From Myxococcales bacterium (GTDB taxonomy: Bacteria > Myxococcota_A > Bradymonadia > UBA7976 > UBA1532): a stretch of 64,000 bases of DNA. The stretch is taken from positions 1-64,000 of the forward strand of contig JACKDN010000019.1 in the NCBI GenBank assembly GCA_020633465.1, read 5' to 3'. The translations under genes were made by a program, and so were the position numbers. This document shows positions 63,100-64,000 of the stretch, piece by piece. The notes under the pieces are model-generated. The model was not told the DNA's origin, did no database searches, and was given only the letters and a program-made list of their open reading frames with translations. Within the stretch, counting starts at the first letter, position 1, and every line of letters starts with the position of its first letter.

Positions 63100-63654
63100 T
63101 CATGGGTGGGCCTCTCCGTGGGCGTCGTGCGCCTTCGGGGCGGGCTTCGGGGTCGGGGCGGGCGCGGGGTCGGCCTTCCGGGCGAGCACGATGGCGCCCA
63201 CCATGGCCGTCAGCAGCAGCACCGACAGCACCTCGAAGGCCAGCAGGTGCGTCGTCAGGAAGCTCCGGCCCAACGCGCGCACCGGCACGTCGACGGGCGG
63301 CGAGCTGGGCAGGCCGGGCGTCTTCACGACGGCGGCGGCGATGACGCCGAAGAGCAGGGCGACGACGATCGCGGCGCGGCCCTGGCCGGCGGCGGCGTTG
63401 GGCACCTCGACGCTCTCGACCCGCTGGGTGAGCATCACGCCGAACAGCATCAGCGTCAACGCGCCGCCGGTGTAGAGGATGATCTGGATTGCCGCCAGGA
63501 AGGGCGCGTGCAGCAGCACGTAGGCGGCGGCGGTCGTGGCGAGCGTCACGCCCAGCCACAGCACCGTGTGCACGAGGTTGTCTTCGCTGACCACGCGCAG
63601 CGCCGAGTACAGCAGCACGGCGGCGACGAGGCCGAAGGCCAGCTGCTCCATCAC
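63100..63654 (-). CDS. nuoJ: NADH-quinone oxidoreductase subunit J
   Basis: Encodes 184 residues from GTG 63654 (ATG 63651 is equally possible), overlapping the upstream stop. Five membrane helices; NLVHTVLWLGVTLATTAAAY, the pi-bulge region AIQIILYTGGALTLMLFGVM, and LLAFEVLSVLLLTAMVGAIV are diagnostic. The C-terminus adds a 25-residue Pro/Ala/His tail (RKADPAPAPTPKPAPKAHDA). Confidence 0.94.
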   Translation of the reverse strand: MMEQLAFGLVAAVLLYSALRVVSEDNLVHTVLWLGVTLATTAAAYVLLHAPFLAAIQIILYTGGALTLMLFGVMLTQRVESVEVPNAAAGQGRAAIVVALLFGVIAAAVVKTPGLPSSPPVDVPVRALGRSFLTTHLLAFEVLSVLLLTAMVGAIVLARKADPAPAPTPKPAPKAHDAHGEAHP

Positions 63655-64000
63655 GGCTTCTCCTCCTCGGCGGCGGGCTTGGCGGCGGCGGCCTTCTCGA
63701 GCGAAGTCTTCTCGGCGGGCTCCTCGGCGGCGGGCTTCTCGAGCGAAGTCTTCGAGGCGGGCTTCTCGGCCTCGGCCTTCTCGGCCGCGGGCTTCGCTGC
63801 GGGCTTCTCGGCCTCGGCCTTCTCGGCGGCTGGCTTCGCCGCGGCCGTCTCGGCGGCGGGCTTCTCGGCGGCGGGCTTCGCCTCCGCCGTCTCGGCCGGC
63901 ACCTCGACCGGCCGCTTCGGATCCTGCATGTCCATCAGGATCGACCCGCGCCCCCAGGCCAGCGCCTTCTTCTCGTTCGCGTACAGCTTGTCCATCGTCA
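63651..64000 (-). CDS. nuoI: Probable NADH-quinone oxidoreductase subunit I, 3' end, with Ala/Lys/Glu/Pro tail
   Basis: The frame is open to the window edge, so the start is not seen. The visible 116 residues begin with TMDKLYANEKKALAWGRGSI and DMQDPKRPVEVPAETAEA, which resembles the C-terminal end of NuoI, and position directly before nuoJ supports this. The last ~80 residues are tandem AEKPAA/AEAEKPA/KTSLEKPA repeats, an added low-complexity tail not usual in NuoI. The iron-sulfur motifs would be outside the window. If not NuoI, it could be a separate linker protein. Confidence 0.6.
   Translation of the reverse strand, partial: TMDKLYANEKKALAWGRGSILMDMQDPKRPVEVPAETAEAKPAAEKPAAETAAAKPAAEKAEAEKPAAKPAAEKAEAEKPASKTSLEKPAAEEPAEKTSLEKAAAAKPAAEEEKP

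Overview
The window is a very GC-rich (about 70% or more by eye), densely coding piece of a bacterial chromosome. It most likely comes from a myxobacterium-like organism (phylum Myxococcota). The reasons are the MYXO-CTERM-like tail (Cys cluster, hydrophobic helix, Arg/Lys end) on the protein at 16729-19482, the unusually many Cys-rich or Asp/Gly-rich lipoproteins, a secreted caspase-like protein, and a MoxR-vWA-beta-propeller operon. No transposase, integrase, CRISPR array or rRNA was seen, and base composition is even.

Layout. 1-260: tail of a membrane protein. 257-5915: a secreted lectin/FG-GAP protein, divergent (over a shared inverted repeat) from a caspase-beta-barrel protein and a lipoprotein. 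5992-12812: a short UvrA-like ATPase, a nine-repeat Cys-rich lipoprotein and an OPT-family transporter. 13187-16744: a three-gene unit of vWA protein, histidine kinase and OmpR-type regulator. 16729-20610: a glucoamylase-like exoprotein, a STAS protein, a small basic protein and a thiamine-binding MTH1187-type protein. 20712-25434: a beta-propeller lipoprotein, a double di-heme (DUF1111) lipoprotein and a collagen-like lipoprotein. 25452-27567: terminator, tRNA-like RNA, perfect hairpin and a TROVE/Ro60 gene. This is the most striking non-coding locus and is read here as a Y RNA (YrlA-like) plus Ro60 pair. 27636-32249: metallo-beta-lactamase-fold hydrolase, vWA lipoprotein and an unknown lipoprotein. 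32325-39116: a tightly overlapping operon of a secreted protein, MoxR AAA+ ATPase, bpX5, vWA/beta-propeller and bpX6 proteins, i.e. a MoxR-vWA-beta-propeller ternary system of the class proposed to act in biological conflict. A patatin-like lipase converges on its end. 40205-57860: KamA-family radical SAM enzyme, several Cys-rich lipoproteins, a 1280-residue six-repeat lipoprotein with an 18-bp DNA repeat, a lipoprotein beta-carbonic anhydrase, a GNAT enzyme, a GIN-domain lipoprotein, a ferritin-like fusion and a Uma2 nuclease-fold protein. 57921-64000: nuoI(partial)-J-K-L-M-N of respiratory complex I on the minus strand.

A theme across the window is apparent single-base indels at G/C homopolymers, often in compensating pairs, in low-complexity and bpX genes (24.4, 29.2, 34.4/34.7, 37.0, 43.4/43.5 and 49.4 kb). 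They may be consensus errors, or real shifts tolerated because stops are rare in alternative frames at this GC content.

Genes are packed with ATGA/GTGA overlaps inside operons and short promoter gaps between them. A -10-like TAnnGT hexamer recurs 20-60 bases before many starts. All functions are from reading motifs by eye; no database search was run.
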